From assembly GCA_003567475.1 (NCBI GenBank), contig PWZL01000080.1, forward strand, positions 1-64,000: DNA of 64,000 bases, written 5' to 3'. Under the pieces are notes generated by a model that worked only from the letters and a program-made list of their open reading frames with translations, made no database searches and was not told the DNA's origin. Position numbers and translations under genes: made by a program. Shown here in pieces: positions 17,956 through 28,924 of the stretch; position 1 is the first letter of the stretch; every line of letters begins with the position of its first letter. The stretch is from Gammaproteobacteria bacterium. GTDB taxonomy: Bacteria > Pseudomonadota > Gammaproteobacteria > Steroidobacterales > PWYM01.

Positions 17956-18849
17956 ATGACCGTCGCCGACACCCTGACACCACGCGCACCCACGACACGC
18001 CCGGCCTGGCTGGGCACTGCCGTGTCGCCACCACTGGATCATTTCGCGCTGCTGTGGGCACTCCAGCAATCGCTTGATCCGGTCGAGCTGCTCGCACTGT
18101 TCTCGCGCTGTCTCGCCCGGCATGTCCCCATCGAGGGACTGGGCCTCACTTACCCGGAGGGCGCCGCTCAGACGGGCGATGGCGGTGTGCATGTCAGTGA
18201 CTGGCCGCTGGTGACTCGCGGCGCCGAGGTGGCGGTGCTCCATGTCCACAGCGGTCTGCCCCTGACACGCCCGGAACTTGCCGTACTGCGGGAGGCGACG
18301 GCCCTGCTCGCGCAGCCGATCAACAATGCGCTGAGTTGCGAGCGCCTGCGCCGCCACGCACAGGAGGATGCCCTGACCGGGTTGTTCAATCGGGCGACGC
18401 TCATGAAAATGTTGCCCCGCGAGATGGCTCTGGCCGAGCGCGAAGGCACCCCTCTGGCCGTACTGATGCTCGATCTCGATCATTTCAAGGTCATTAACGA
18501 CACCCATGGCCATGGTCAGGGTGATCGCGCCCTCGCCTTGCTCGGCTCGGTCCTGCACACCACCCTGCGCCGCTCCGATCTGGCCTTTCGCTACGGGGGC
18601 GAGGAATTCGTTGTCGTGCTGCCCGACACCCATGTAGAGGGGGCAACACTCGCCGCGCGCCGCATCGCCGCCAGGCTGCGTGAACAGGCCGAGCGCGAAC
18701 TCGGGTTCGCGATCACCGCGAGCATCGGCATTGCCGCCATGCCAGTGCCCGGAGAGCGGGCCTGCGACGCCGAGCGCCTGATGACCCGCGCCGATCGCGC
18801 CCTTTACCTGGCCAAGAGCCAGGGACGCGACCGGACCCTGGTCGCCTGA
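17956..18849 (+). CDS. diguanylate cyclase (GGDEF domain, GAF-like sensor region)
   Basis: A 297-residue protein making cyclic di-GMP from GTP. The C-terminal domain starts near residue 137 (EDALTGLFNRATL) and carries the active-site loop GGEEF at 214-218. A product-inhibition I-site RxxD (RRSD, 205-208) lies exactly five residues before it, so it should be active and feedback-inhibited. Residues about 30-130 look like a small GAF-type sensory domain with no transmembrane helix; the ligand is unknown. GGAG is seven bases before the ATG at 17956. A sigma-54 promoter directly upstream suggests control by nitrogen, motility or attachment cues. It converges with metX nine bases away. Confidence 0.9.
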   Translation: MTVADTLTPRAPTTRPAWLGTAVSPPLDHFALLWALQQSLDPVELLALFSRCLARHVPIEGLGLTYPEGAAQTGDGGVHVSDWPLVTRGAEVAVLHVHSGLPLTRPELAVLREATALLAQPINNALSCERLRRHAQEDALTGLFNRATLMKMLPREMALAEREGTPLAVLMLDLDHFKVINDTHGHGQGDRALALLGSVLHTTLRRSDLAFRYGGEEFVVVLPDTHVEGATLAARRIAARLREQAERELGFAITASIGIAAMPVPGERACDAERLMTRADRALYLAKSQGRDRTLVA

Positions 18850-18858
18850 AGCTCCGGT

Positions 18859-21308
<2,450 letters not shown>

Positions 21309-21364
21309 TTAATGTGTTGAGTGGGGGATGGCGGGCCGGGGCGCTCCCGGCAGCGCCGACGAGG

Positions 21365-22537
21365 TCAGACGCGCGCCTGCACGGCCAGTGCGCGATCGAG
21401 AGCAGCCAGCAGATCCGCCACCAGGTCCTCCCCCGCTTCCGCACCGAGCGAGAGCCGGACCAGCCGGTCGGAAATGCCGGCCGTACGCCGGGCGGCAGGA
21501 TCCATTGCCGCATGCGTCATGGTGGCGGGGTGGCATACCAGGCTCTCCACGCCACCCAGTGACTCGGCCAGCGAAAACAGCGACAGCCCTTCGAGGACAC
21601 AGCGCAGCGCGCGCTCATCCCCGGCCACCTCGAAGCTCACCATCCCGCCGAAGCCTCGCTGCTGGCGACACGCCAGCGCATGGCCCGGGTGGCTTGCGAG
21701 GCCGGGATAGTAGACCGCCTGGACCGCGGGATGACCGATCAGCGCACCAGCGACCTGGTTGGCGTTGGCCTCGTGCTGGCGCATCCTGGGAAACAGCGTG
21801 CGGACGCCACGCAGGGTGAGATAGCTGTCGAACGCCCCGCCGCTCAAGCCTAGCGTGTTGGCCCAGTCGGCAAGTGTGCCGTGCACTTCGGCATCCGCAC
21901 TGATGACCGCCCCGCCGATCACGTCACTGTGTCCGTTGAGGTACTTGGTCGTCGAATGCACCACGATGTCGGCCCCCAGCGCCAGTGGGGTCTGCAGCGC
22001 GGGTGACAGGAAGGTGTTGTCAGCGGCCAGCAAGGCGCCGGCCGCATGCGCCGCATCGGCCAGGGCGGCGATGTCGACGATCCTCAGCAGCGGGTTACTC
22101 GGCGTCTCCACCCAGACCAGGCGCGGCCGCTCCGCCAGGGCCTCGGCCACTGCCTGCGAATCGTTCTGATCGATAAAACGCACCCGAAACTGCCCACGTG
22201 CCGAGAGACTCTCGAACAGGCGGTAGGAACCGCCGTAGCAATCGTGCGGCGCGATCAGCAGGTCACTCGGGTCGAGCAACTGGCAGACCAGCAGGATCCC
22301 GGCCATGCCTGAGGCCGTGACGACGCAGCCCGCCCCGCCCTCGAGTTCCGCCAGGGCACCGGCGAGCGCGTCACGGGTCGGATTGCCGCTGCGGCTGTAA
22401 TCGTACACCCGCTTCTCTTTGAACCCGGAGAAGGTGTAGTTGGTCGACAGGTGCACCGGTGGCACGACCGCGCCATGCTGCGTGTCCGACTCGAGTGCAC
22501 TGCGCACTGCGACGGTCTGAGGATCGGGCTTTGCCAT
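21365..22537 (-). CDS. metB: cystathionine gamma-synthase-like PLP enzyme
   Basis: A 390-residue trans-sulfuration enzyme, first structural gene behind the SAM-I riboswitch. The PLP lysine is in VVHSTTKYLNGHSDVIGG near residue 198, and YDYSRSGNPTRDAL near the N-terminus binds the cofactor of the neighbouring subunit. The motif set fits cystathionine gamma-synthase, which joins an activated homoserine with cysteine. Related sulfhydrylases of this length exist, so the specificity is probable rather than certain. The ATG at 22537 has GGAG 11 bases upstream; an in-frame GTG at 22573 has GGAGGG too close to serve it. Confidence 0.85.
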   Translation of the reverse strand: MAKPDPQTVAVRSALESDTQHGAVVPPVHLSTNYTFSGFKEKRVYDYSRSGNPTRDALAGALAELEGGAGCVVTASGMAGILLVCQLLDPSDLLIAPHDCYGGSYRLFESLSARGQFRVRFIDQNDSQAVAEALAERPRLVWVETPSNPLLRIVDIAALADAAHAAGALLAADNTFLSPALQTPLALGADIVVHSTTKYLNGHSDVIGGAVISADAEVHGTLADWANTLGLSGGAFDSYLTLRGVRTLFPRMRQHEANANQVAGALIGHPAVQAVYYPGLASHPGHALACRQQRGFGGMVSFEVAGDERALRCVLEGLSLFSLAESLGGVESLVCHPATMTHAAMDPAARRTAGISDRLVRLSLGAEAGEDLVADLLAALDRALAVQARV

Positions 22538-22678
22538 CTTCGCTGACGCTCCACGGGCCTGACTGATGACCACACCCTCCGGGGTGCGGCGCTCTGCCCA
22601 TCGAAGCAGCCGACAGTCGCTGCCGGCGGGAGGACGTCATGCGCCTGCCTGGCCTGGTCGGCCAGTCGTCGCTCGACC

Positions 22679-22798
22679 CTCATCTGTCGCAGTGCGCCTG
22701 ATCGGCGTCCCGCGCAGGAGTTGGCACCTTGTCGAGGTGGTGAGCCCCGATGGTTGCCCCGGCGTCACTGGGCCTGTCCCTCAGCCGGTCTCGATGAG
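22679..22798 (-). ncRNA. SAM-I (S-box) riboswitch
   Basis: Read on the minus strand, the aptamer shows all conserved S-box blocks in order: P1 strand CTCATC with GAG, then GAGGGACAGGCCCAGTGA, CCGGGGCAACC, AAGGTGCCAACTCC, and the closing GACAGATGAG. P1 pairs CTCATC (22798-22793) with GATGAG (22684-22679). It lies upstream of metB-metY-metX. No poly-U terminator follows. A CACCC-CGGA-GGGTG hairpin that buries a GGAGG sequence (about 22570-22586) suggests control of translation, though the expression platform is an inference. Confidence 0.95.
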
Positions 22799-22806
22799 CG
22801 CTGAGG

Positions 22807-22836
22807 AGTCTATTGCGCAGGGGCCGGAAGCGTCAA
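22807..22836 (-). promoter_or_regulatory. promoter of the SAM-riboswitch met operon
   Basis: On the minus strand TTGACG (5/6, 22836-22831), an 18-bp spacer and TAGACT (4/6, 22812-22807) would start transcription at about 22800, immediately before the first paired base of the riboswitch. Position and match both support it. Confidence 0.65.
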
Positions 22837-22884
22837 GCCGAGGACACCCGGCCAGCGGGCCTTGTGCAGTGCGGCAAAATGTAT

Positions 22885-22902
22885 TAATGTGCTAGTACAT
22901 TA
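22885..22902 (+). promoter_or_regulatory. CTAG-centred palindrome, candidate operator of the TrpR-family regulator
   Basis: TAATGTGCTAGTACATTA is an 18-bp palindrome with eight of nine symmetric pairs, centred on CTAG, the core of TrpR half-sites. It ends 16 bp before the start codon of the TrpR-family gene and overlaps the likely -10 region (TATTAA, 22882-22887), as expected for an autoregulated his-operon repressor site. It is one of the few AT-rich patches nearby. Confidence 0.7.
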
Positions 22903-22918
22903 CTACGACAGTCGCCCA

Positions 22919-23248
22919 ATGAAAGATCGCCGCTCGACCACGCCTGAACAGGACGCCGCCGCCGAACAGGCGCTGTATGCTGCCATCCTGTCATTGCGTG
23001 ACGCCGAAGAATGCCGCCGTTTCTTCAGAGACCTGCTGACCCCGGCAGAGCTGCAGGCCATGGCCGACCGCTGGTCGGTCGTGCCTCTGCTGGCTGCCGG
23101 CCTGTCTTACCGGCGGATCAGCGAGATCACCGGCGTCAGCCTCACCACCATCGGCCGCATCGCCAGATTCCTCGCCGACGGCCATGGGGGTTATGCCCTC
23201 GCCCTGTCCAGAACGCCTGCGCCCCCCAAGGAAGACCCCGCACCATGA
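22919..23248 (+). CDS. TrpR-family (YerC/YecD-like) transcriptional regulator heading the his operon
   Basis: A 109-residue all-helical DNA-binding protein of the Trp repressor superfamily. The region FFRDLLTPAELQAMADRW followed by SYRRISEITGVSLTTIGRIARFL (about residues 35-90) carries the helix-turn-helix. Its stop overlaps the hisG start (ATGA), so it is cotranslated with the his genes. TrpR-family proteins in this position have been proposed as histidine-responsive repressors from comparative genomics. The palindrome just upstream is the likely operator. The effector has not been shown here. Confidence 0.85.
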   Translation: MKDRRSTTPEQDAAAEQALYAAILSLRDAEECRRFFRDLLTPAELQAMADRWSVVPLLAAGLSYRRISEITGVSLTTIGRIARFLADGHGGYALALSRTPAPPKEDPAP

Positions 23249-24150
23249 GCCCCCAGAACCCCGACCGTATCAAGATCGCCGTACAGAAGTCCGGGCGCCT
23301 CACCGAGCACTCGCTGGAGCTCCTGTCGCGCTGCGGCCTGAAGTACAGCAAAGGCCGCGATCAGCTGATCTGCTATGGCGAGAACCTGCCGATCGACGTG
23401 CTGCTGGTCAGGGATGACGACATTCCGGACCTGGTGCGAGAAGACGTGTGTGATCTCGGGATCGTCGGCGCCAACGTCCTTGAAGAGAAACGCCTGGCGT
23501 TTGCCGCGGCCGGTGACGAGGCGCCCTTCACCGTCGTTCGGAAACTCGACTTCGGGCATTGCCGGCTGTCATTTGCAGTGCCCGAAGAGGCGACCTGGAC
23601 CGGCCCGGAGGATCTCGAGGGCAGCCGCATTGCGACCAGTTATCCGCACATCGTCGGCGATTTCCTGCGTCGCCAGGGCATCACGGCCAGCGTCGTGGAA
23701 TTTTCCGGTGCGGTGGAGATCGCACCTAAACTCGGCCGTGCCGAGGTGATCTGTGACCTGGTGTCCACGGGCGGCACGCTGCGAGCCAATCACCTGCGCG
23801 AGGTGGACACCATTCTCGAGAGTGTCTCGTCATTGATCCAGACGCCCAAGGCGGTCCCTGCTGGCAAGGCCGAATGGATGGAACGACTCAAGAAGCGTAT
23901 CGATGGCGTCATTCAGGTCAGCGAAAGCAAGTACATCATGTTGCATGCCCCACGCTCGGCCCTGGCCGAGATCACGCGGCTGCTGCCGGGCTCGGAAGCG
24001 CCTACCGTCATGCCGCTCGAGGGCCGCGAAGACAAAGTGGCGATCCATGCCGTCTGCCGGGAGAATGTGTTCTGGGAAACGCTGGAAGAACTCAAGCAGG
24101 CAGGTGCAAGCTCGATGCTCGTCCTGCCCGTCGAGAAGATGTTGTACTGA
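23245..24150 (+). CDS. hisG: ATP phosphoribosyltransferase, long form
   Basis: A 301-residue first enzyme of histidine synthesis, joining ATP and PRPP. The catalytic domain (IKIAVQKSGRLTEHSLELL at the start; the PRPP-loop region EVICDLVSTGGTLRANHL near 170) is followed by a C-terminal domain from about 220 that binds histidine in the long-form family. It therefore needs no HisZ partner. It overlaps the TrpR-family gene by four bases. Confidence 0.96.
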   Translation: MSPQNPDRIKIAVQKSGRLTEHSLELLSRCGLKYSKGRDQLICYGENLPIDVLLVRDDDIPDLVREDVCDLGIVGANVLEEKRLAFAAAGDEAPFTVVRKLDFGHCRLSFAVPEEATWTGPEDLEGSRIATSYPHIVGDFLRRQGITASVVEFSGAVEIAPKLGRAEVICDLVSTGGTLRANHLREVDTILESVSSLIQTPKAVPAGKAEWMERLKKRIDGVIQVSESKYIMLHAPRSALAEITRLLPGSEAPTVMPLEGREDKVAIHAVCRENVFWETLEELKQAGASSMLVLPVEKMLY

Positions 24151-24157
24151 GGTCACG

Positions 24158-25471
24158 ATGAAGATTACCCACTGGAAACACCTGTCGGAGCGCGCACGAG
24201 ATGCCCTGCTCGAGCGCCCCACAAACCGGATCTCCGGCGAACTGCGCAGTCAGGTCGACGACATCATCGCGCGGGTCCGCGAGCACGGCGATGCAGCGCT
24301 GCGTGAGTTCACCGCGCGATTCGACCACGTTGAACTCGACGCGCTGAAGGTCGACGACGCCGAACTCGCCGCTGCAGAGTCAAAGCTGCCGACAGACGCC
24401 CTGGCGGCCATCGACCGCGCGATCGACAACGTGCGTACGTTCCACGCCGCCCAGCGCCCGGCCGAGATCGATCTCGAAACCTCGCCAGGCGTGCGTTGCC
24501 AGCGCCTCAACCGTGCGCTGGCCGCAGTGGGTCTGTATGTACCCGCCGGCAGTGCTCCCTTGCCCTCCACGGCCATCATGCTGGCCGTGCCCGCGGCCTT
24601 GGCCGGCTGCCCGACGCGTGTGATCTGCACCCCGCCGGATCGCCACGGGCGCGCCGATACCGCGGTGCTGGCCGTTGCCCGTCGCTGCGGCATTGACCAG
24701 GTCTTCAAGGTCGGCGGTGCCCAGGCGATTGCCGCGATGGCCTTTGGTACCGAAACAGTGCCCAAAGTCGACAAGATTTTCGGCCCCGGGAATGCCTGGG
24801 TGACGGCTGCCAAGACTGCGGTCGCCGAGGATCCGCGCGGCGCCGCGCTGGATATGCCGGCCGGACCTTCCGAAGTGCTGGTCATTGCCGACGAAACCGC
24901 AGACCCGGTGTTCGTGGCCTCCGACCTGCTGTCGCAGGCGGAGCACGGTCCGGACTCTCAGGTGATCCTGCTGGCCACCCGCGAGTCGATCGCCGAGCGC
25001 GTCGCCGGCGAGGTGAGGCGACAGCTCGAACAGCTGGACCGCCGCGAGACCGCCGGCAAGGCCCTCGAAAACAGCGCCCTGATCGTCGTCGATTCGGTTG
25101 CCCAGGCGATCGCCGTGAGCAACCGCTATGCGCCTGAGCACCTGATCATCCAGGTCGATCAGCCGCGACGCTGGCTTGACGCCATCAGCCACGCCGGCTC
25201 GGTGTTCCTCGGTCCGTGGACGCCCGAGTCCATTGGCGACTACTGCAGCGGCACCAACCACGTCCTCCCCACCTACGGCTTCGCGCGCACCTATAGCGGC
25301 CTGTCACTGACCGCCTTCCTGCGCCAGATGACGGTCCAGGAGCTGACGCCTGAAGGCCTGGCGGATATCGGCCCGGTCGGTCGCCGGCTCGCCGAGCTGG
25401 AGGGTCTCCACGCCCATGGTGAAGCCATCAGCCTGCGGCTGGCGGCCCTGCGCAGACGGACGGTGGCATGA
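24158..25471 (+). CDS. hisD: histidinol dehydrogenase
   Basis: A 437-residue zinc enzyme oxidising L-histidinol to histidine in two NAD-dependent steps. Characteristic stretches are GLYVPAGSAPLPSTAIML near 128, KIFGPGNAWVTAAK near 205, the DMPAGPSEVLVIAD loop near 230, and SVFLGPWTPESIGDYCSGTNHVLP in two halves near 350. It starts eight bases after hisG and overlaps hisC by four bases. Confidence 0.96.
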   Translation: MKITHWKHLSERARDALLERPTNRISGELRSQVDDIIARVREHGDAALREFTARFDHVELDALKVDDAELAAAESKLPTDALAAIDRAIDNVRTFHAAQRPAEIDLETSPGVRCQRLNRALAAVGLYVPAGSAPLPSTAIMLAVPAALAGCPTRVICTPPDRHGRADTAVLAVARRCGIDQVFKVGGAQAIAAMAFGTETVPKVDKIFGPGNAWVTAAKTAVAEDPRGAALDMPAGPSEVLVIADETADPVFVASDLLSQAEHGPDSQVILLATRESIAERVAGEVRRQLEQLDRRETAGKALENSALIVVDSVAQAIAVSNRYAPEHLIIQVDQPRRWLDAISHAGSVFLGPWTPESIGDYCSGTNHVLPTYGFARTYSGLSLTAFLRQMTVQELTPEGLADIGPVGRRLAELEGLHAHGEAISLRLAALRRRTVA

Positions 25472-26553
25472 CGACCGATTTCCTGGCCCTTGCGCGCCCT
25501 GAACTGCGGACGCTGGAGGCCTATCGGCCCGCCGGCTACGAGCCTGACTGCATTCGTCTCAACGCCAACGAGGCCCCCTGGCGCGCCCCGAATGACGACT
25601 CGGAGCGCGGCCTCAACATCTATCCGCCCCCTCGCCCCTGGGCGCTGACCGAGCGGCTTGCAAGCCACTACGGCGTCACCCCTGACAGCCTGCTCGTGAC
25701 CCGCGGCAGCAGCGAGGCCATCGATCTGCTGGTGCGCGGGTTCTGTGTCCCGGGCCAGGACGACATCCTGATCTGTCCACCCACTTTCGGGATGTATCAG
25801 GTCTATGCCGCCATCCAGGGCGCCGCCGTGCGCCGCGTGCCGCTGCAACGCGACCAGGGCTTCGCCCTCGATGCCAGCGGGGTGATTGCCGCGCTGGCCG
25901 CCGCCGCCGTCAAACTTGTGTTCCTGTGCTCGCCGAACAATCCCACTGGCAGCCTGCTCGAGCGCCAGGCCATCGAGCGCGTCTGCGAAGCGATGACCGG
26001 TCGGGGCCTGATCGTGCTGGACGAGGCTTACGTGGATTTTGTCGATGACGGGGGACTGCTCGAGCTGCGCGGCCACTATCCACATCTGGTGATCCTGCGC
26101 ACCCTGAGCAAGGCGCACGGACTGGCCGGCGCGCGCTGCGGCAGCCTGATCGCAGAACCTGTCGTGGTCGAGCTGCTCACGCGCATGCTGCCGCCCTACG
26201 GGCTGCCAACACCGACGCTTGAAGCCGCGCTGGCCAGCCTTGAAGGTGACACCGTGGCGTTGATGCGGGAACGCATCGAGGGCCTGCGGCAAGAGCGCAC
26301 CCGCGTCGCAACCGCCCTGAGTGGCCATCCACAGGTGATCCGGGTGCATCCTTCGGAAGCGAATTTCCTGCTCATCGAGACCCGCACACCAGGGCCACTG
26401 GTGGCTGCCGCACGCGCCCATGGGATCTTGATCCGCGACTTCTCCGCAGACCCTGATCTGCCAGCAGGGAGTCTGCGCATCAGTATCGGCACGCCGGAGC
26501 AGAACGACCGCCTGCTTGCGGCCCTGGCCACGGAGCGCCGAGCTCATGGCTGA
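25468..26553 (+). CDS. hisC: histidinol-phosphate aminotransferase
   Basis: A 361-residue fold-type I PLP aminotransferase converting imidazole-acetol phosphate to histidinol phosphate. It has the substrate-side NANEAPW near residue 33, LCSPNNPTG near 153-161, and Lys215 in LRTLSKAHGLAGARCG as the Schiff-base lysine. It overlaps hisD by four bases and hisB by eight. Confidence 0.95.
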   Translation: MTTDFLALARPELRTLEAYRPAGYEPDCIRLNANEAPWRAPNDDSERGLNIYPPPRPWALTERLASHYGVTPDSLLVTRGSSEAIDLLVRGFCVPGQDDILICPPTFGMYQVYAAIQGAAVRRVPLQRDQGFALDASGVIAALAAAAVKLVFLCSPNNPTGSLLERQAIERVCEAMTGRGLIVLDEAYVDFVDDGGLLELRGHYPHLVILRTLSKAHGLAGARCGSLIAEPVVVELLTRMLPPYGLPTPTLEAALASLEGDTVALMRERIEGLRQERTRVATALSGHPQVIRVHPSEANFLLIETRTPGPLVAAARAHGILIRDFSADPDLPAGSLRISIGTPEQNDRLLAALATERRAHG

Positions 26554-27544
26554 GCCACGCCAGGTCTGGGTACAGCGGGACGGCACGCTGTTGCGCACCC
26601 AAAGCCCCCCACTGGATCTCAGCGCCCTGTTGCCGCAACCCGGCGCCCTGCCCGCGCTGCTCAGCCTGCGGGCGGCGGGCTACCAGCCGGTCGTCTTTGG
26701 CGGTGGCGAGGCCCTGCCGCCCGCGGTCAGCGCGTGGTTCGGCGAATGGCTGGCGGCACATGGCCTCGAGGATGTTGCGCTGATCGATGGCGCCGACACG
26801 CCCGCCATGCTGTTGATGGGCGCGGTCGCCCGAGCGCGATTCGACCGGGACTACTCGGTTGTGCTCGCCGACGACCGGCTGGCCGATGTGGCACAGACCC
26901 TGGGCCTGAACCGGCTGGGCATCGACGCCAGCCGGCCCTGGTCACGGCTCGTCCGCGACCTCACAGGCCAGGCGCGGCGCGCCCGCGTGACACGCCGCAC
27001 CCGCGAAACCGCCATCGAGGTCGAGGTCGACCTTGATGCCGAAGGGCCTCAGATAATTTCAACAGGCATAGGGTTTTATGATCATATGCTCGAGCAAATT
27101 GCCAAGCATGGTGGCTTCGCGCTCAACCTCAGCTGCCAGGGCGATCTGCACATTGACGAGCACCATACGGTGGAAGACTGTGCACTCGCGCTGGGCAGTG
27201 CCCTGGACCGCGCGCTCGGTGAGCGCCGCGGGATAGGCCGCTACGGTTTCCTGCTCCCGATGGACGAGACCCGCGCCGAGATTGCCATCGATCTCGGTGG
27301 GCGACCCTACGCGGTCTTCGAAGGGGTTTTTCCCCGTGACGAAGTCGGCGGGCTGTCGACCGAGATGGTGCCGCATTTTTTCCGTTCTCTGGCCGAGACG
27401 CTGCGCGCGGCCATCCATGTCCGCGTCTCGGGCGAGAACACGCACCATATGGTCGAGGCGTCCTTCAAGGGTGTCGGCCGCGCGCTGCGCCAGGCGTTCA
27501 CCCGCTCCGGTAGCGAGCTGCCGAGTACCAAGGGGGTACTCTGA
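26546..27544 (+). CDS. hisB: imidazoleglycerol-phosphate dehydratase with degenerate N-terminal HAD domain
   Basis: A 332-residue protein with the two-domain plan of E. coli bifunctional HisB. The C-terminal dehydratase (about 143-332) is intact: GIGFYDHMLEQI at 174-185, the metal-binding DEHHTVED at 204-211, and FFRSL, HHMVEASFK and STKGVL near the end. The N-terminal phosphatase domain is not. Its DxDGT motif reads VQRDGT, with the nucleophile Asp replaced by Gln10. The TNQDG motif has become FGGGEA, the Cys/His zinc loop is absent, and the acidic loop is altered. It probably no longer dephosphorylates histidinol phosphate. The frame is continuous, so the domain is kept as structure. It overlaps hisC by eight bases and hisH by one (TGATG). 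Confidence 0.93.
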   Translation: MAEPRQVWVQRDGTLLRTQSPPLDLSALLPQPGALPALLSLRAAGYQPVVFGGGEALPPAVSAWFGEWLAAHGLEDVALIDGADTPAMLLMGAVARARFDRDYSVVLADDRLADVAQTLGLNRLGIDASRPWSRLVRDLTGQARRARVTRRTRETAIEVEVDLDAEGPQIISTGIGFYDHMLEQIAKHGGFALNLSCQGDLHIDEHHTVEDCALALGSALDRALGERRGIGRYGFLLPMDETRAEIAIDLGGRPYAVFEGVFPRDEVGGLSTEMVPHFFRSLAETLRAAIHVRVSGENTHHMVEASFKGVGRALRQAFTRSGSELPSTKGVL

Positions 27545-28143
27545 TGGCTTCGGGTCCTGTGGCACTGGTGGATGCCGGCGGCGCCAATATCGCCTCGCTG
27601 AAGTTCGCCCTGGCCCGGCTGGGGCGCGAGAGCCTGTTTACCCGGGACGAGACCATCATCCGAGGGGCCACCCATGTCATCATCCCGGGGGTCGGCGCGG
27701 CGGCCGACGCGATGGCCCGGCTGGAAGCCACCGGGCTGGACCGACTCATCCCGACCCTGCGCCAACCGGTCCTGGGCATCTGCCTGGGCATGCAGCTGCT
27801 GTTCGAGGGCTCCGACGAAGACCATGCGCGCTGCCTTGGCCTCCTGTCCGGCCAGGCCCGGCGGTTCATTCCCGCCCCTGGACGGCCCGTCCCGCAGATG
27901 GGCTGGAACGCCCTGCACCCGCGTGAACCCCATCCGCTGCTCGCAGGGGTTGGCGACCAGGCCTACGTCTACTTCGTACACAGCTACGCGCTGCCCGTGT
28001 GTGCGCACACGCTCGCCTGCGCCGACTACGGCGGAGAATTCGCCGCTCTCGTGGCCCGCGAAAACTTTCATGGCGCTCAGTTCCACCCGGAACGCTCCGG
28101 GCCAGTCGGCGAACGCATACTCAAAAATTTTCTGGATTTATAA
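27544..28143 (+). CDS. hisH: imidazole glycerol phosphate synthase, glutamine amidotransferase subunit
   Basis: A 199-residue class I glutaminase that feeds ammonia to HisF. The nucleophile is Cys80 in LGICLGMQLLFEGS, with the His-x-Glu pair in FHGAQFHPERSG near 180. VDAGGANIASLKFAL opens the protein as in the family. It is translationally coupled to hisB and ends four bases before hisA. Confidence 0.95.
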   Translation: MASGPVALVDAGGANIASLKFALARLGRESLFTRDETIIRGATHVIIPGVGAAADAMARLEATGLDRLIPTLRQPVLGICLGMQLLFEGSDEDHARCLGLLSGQARRFIPAPGRPVPQMGWNALHPREPHPLLAGVGDQAYVYFVHSYALPVCAHTLACADYGGEFAALVARENFHGAQFHPERSGPVGERILKNFLDL

Positions 28144-28147
28144 CTAG

Positions 28148-28924
28148 ATGGAACTCATACCTGCAATCGATCTGAGTGACGGGCACTGCGTCAGACTCTA
28201 CCAGGGGCGCTTTGACAAAGTGACCCATTACCCGGTCGCGCCTGCCGAGCTCGCGGGCCGCTACCGGGACGCAGGCGCCCGCTGGCTGCACGTGGTCGAC
28301 CTTGACGGGGCGCGGCGCGGCACGCCGGCCAATACCGCGACCATCGCGGCCATCCTGGCAGCCAGTGACATCCGTGTGCAGGTCGGCGGCGGATTACGCG
28401 ACCTGGCGGCCGTGGAAGCGCAGCTCGCCGCCGGTGCCGAGCGGGTGGTGATCGGCAGCCTCGCCGTGCGTGAGCCCGCAACAGTCACCACGTGGCTGCA
28501 GCAGCTGGGCCCGGAGCGTATCGTCTTGGCGCTGGATGTGCGCCTGGCCGAAGGCGTACCCATGACGCTCACCCATGGCTGGACGGAGGCCTCCGCCTCG
28601 ACCCTGTGGGAGGTCATCGAGGGCTTCCTGCCCCATGGCCTGCGGCATGTCCTGTGCACTGATGTCGAACTCGACGGCGCCATGCAGGGACCGAACCTGA
28701 CCCTGTACCGGGAGTGCTGCAACAGGTATCCGACACTTGCGGTCCAGGCTTCGGGGGGCGTACGCGACGCCGCCGACCTGGCGGCGCTGGCCGGCACCGG
28801 TGCGGCCGGGGCGATTTCCGGGCGGGCGCTGCTGGAGGGGACGCTGCCCCTCGACGGCCTGGAGGCCTTTTTGCCCGATCATGGCTTGGCCCCGCTGCCC
28901 GCCAGCGGCGACTCTGCATGCTGA
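28148..28924 (+). CDS. hisA: ProFAR isomerase
   Basis: A 258-residue TIM barrel that opens the ribose ring of ProFAR to give [21 protein letters not shown] carries the first catalytic Asp at residue 8, LHVVDLDGA and VQVGGGLR follow, and [15 protein letters not shown] carries the second catalytic Asp near 175. Sister fold of HisF; its last seven bases overlap the hisF start. Confidence 0.95.
   Translation: MELIPAIDLSDGHCVRLYQGRFDKVTHYPVAPAELAGRYRDAGARWLHVVDLDGARRGTPANTATIAAILAASDIRVQVGGGLRDLAAVEAQLAAGAERVVIGSLAVREPATVTTWLQQLGPERIVLALDVRLAEGVPMTLTHGWTEASASTLWEVIEGFLPHGLRHVLCTDVELDGAMQGPNLTLYRECCNRYPTLAVQASGGVRDAADLAALAGTGAAGAISGRALLEGTLPLDGLEAFLPDHGLAPLPASGDSAC

Noticed and set aside
26546-26990. 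Frameshift as the cause of the missing HisB phosphatase motifs
   Set aside because: The frame stays aligned with the HAD domain from the first residue to the dehydratase (QRDGTL, GYQPVV, ADDRLADVAQTLG), so substitutions rather than a shift explain the loss.
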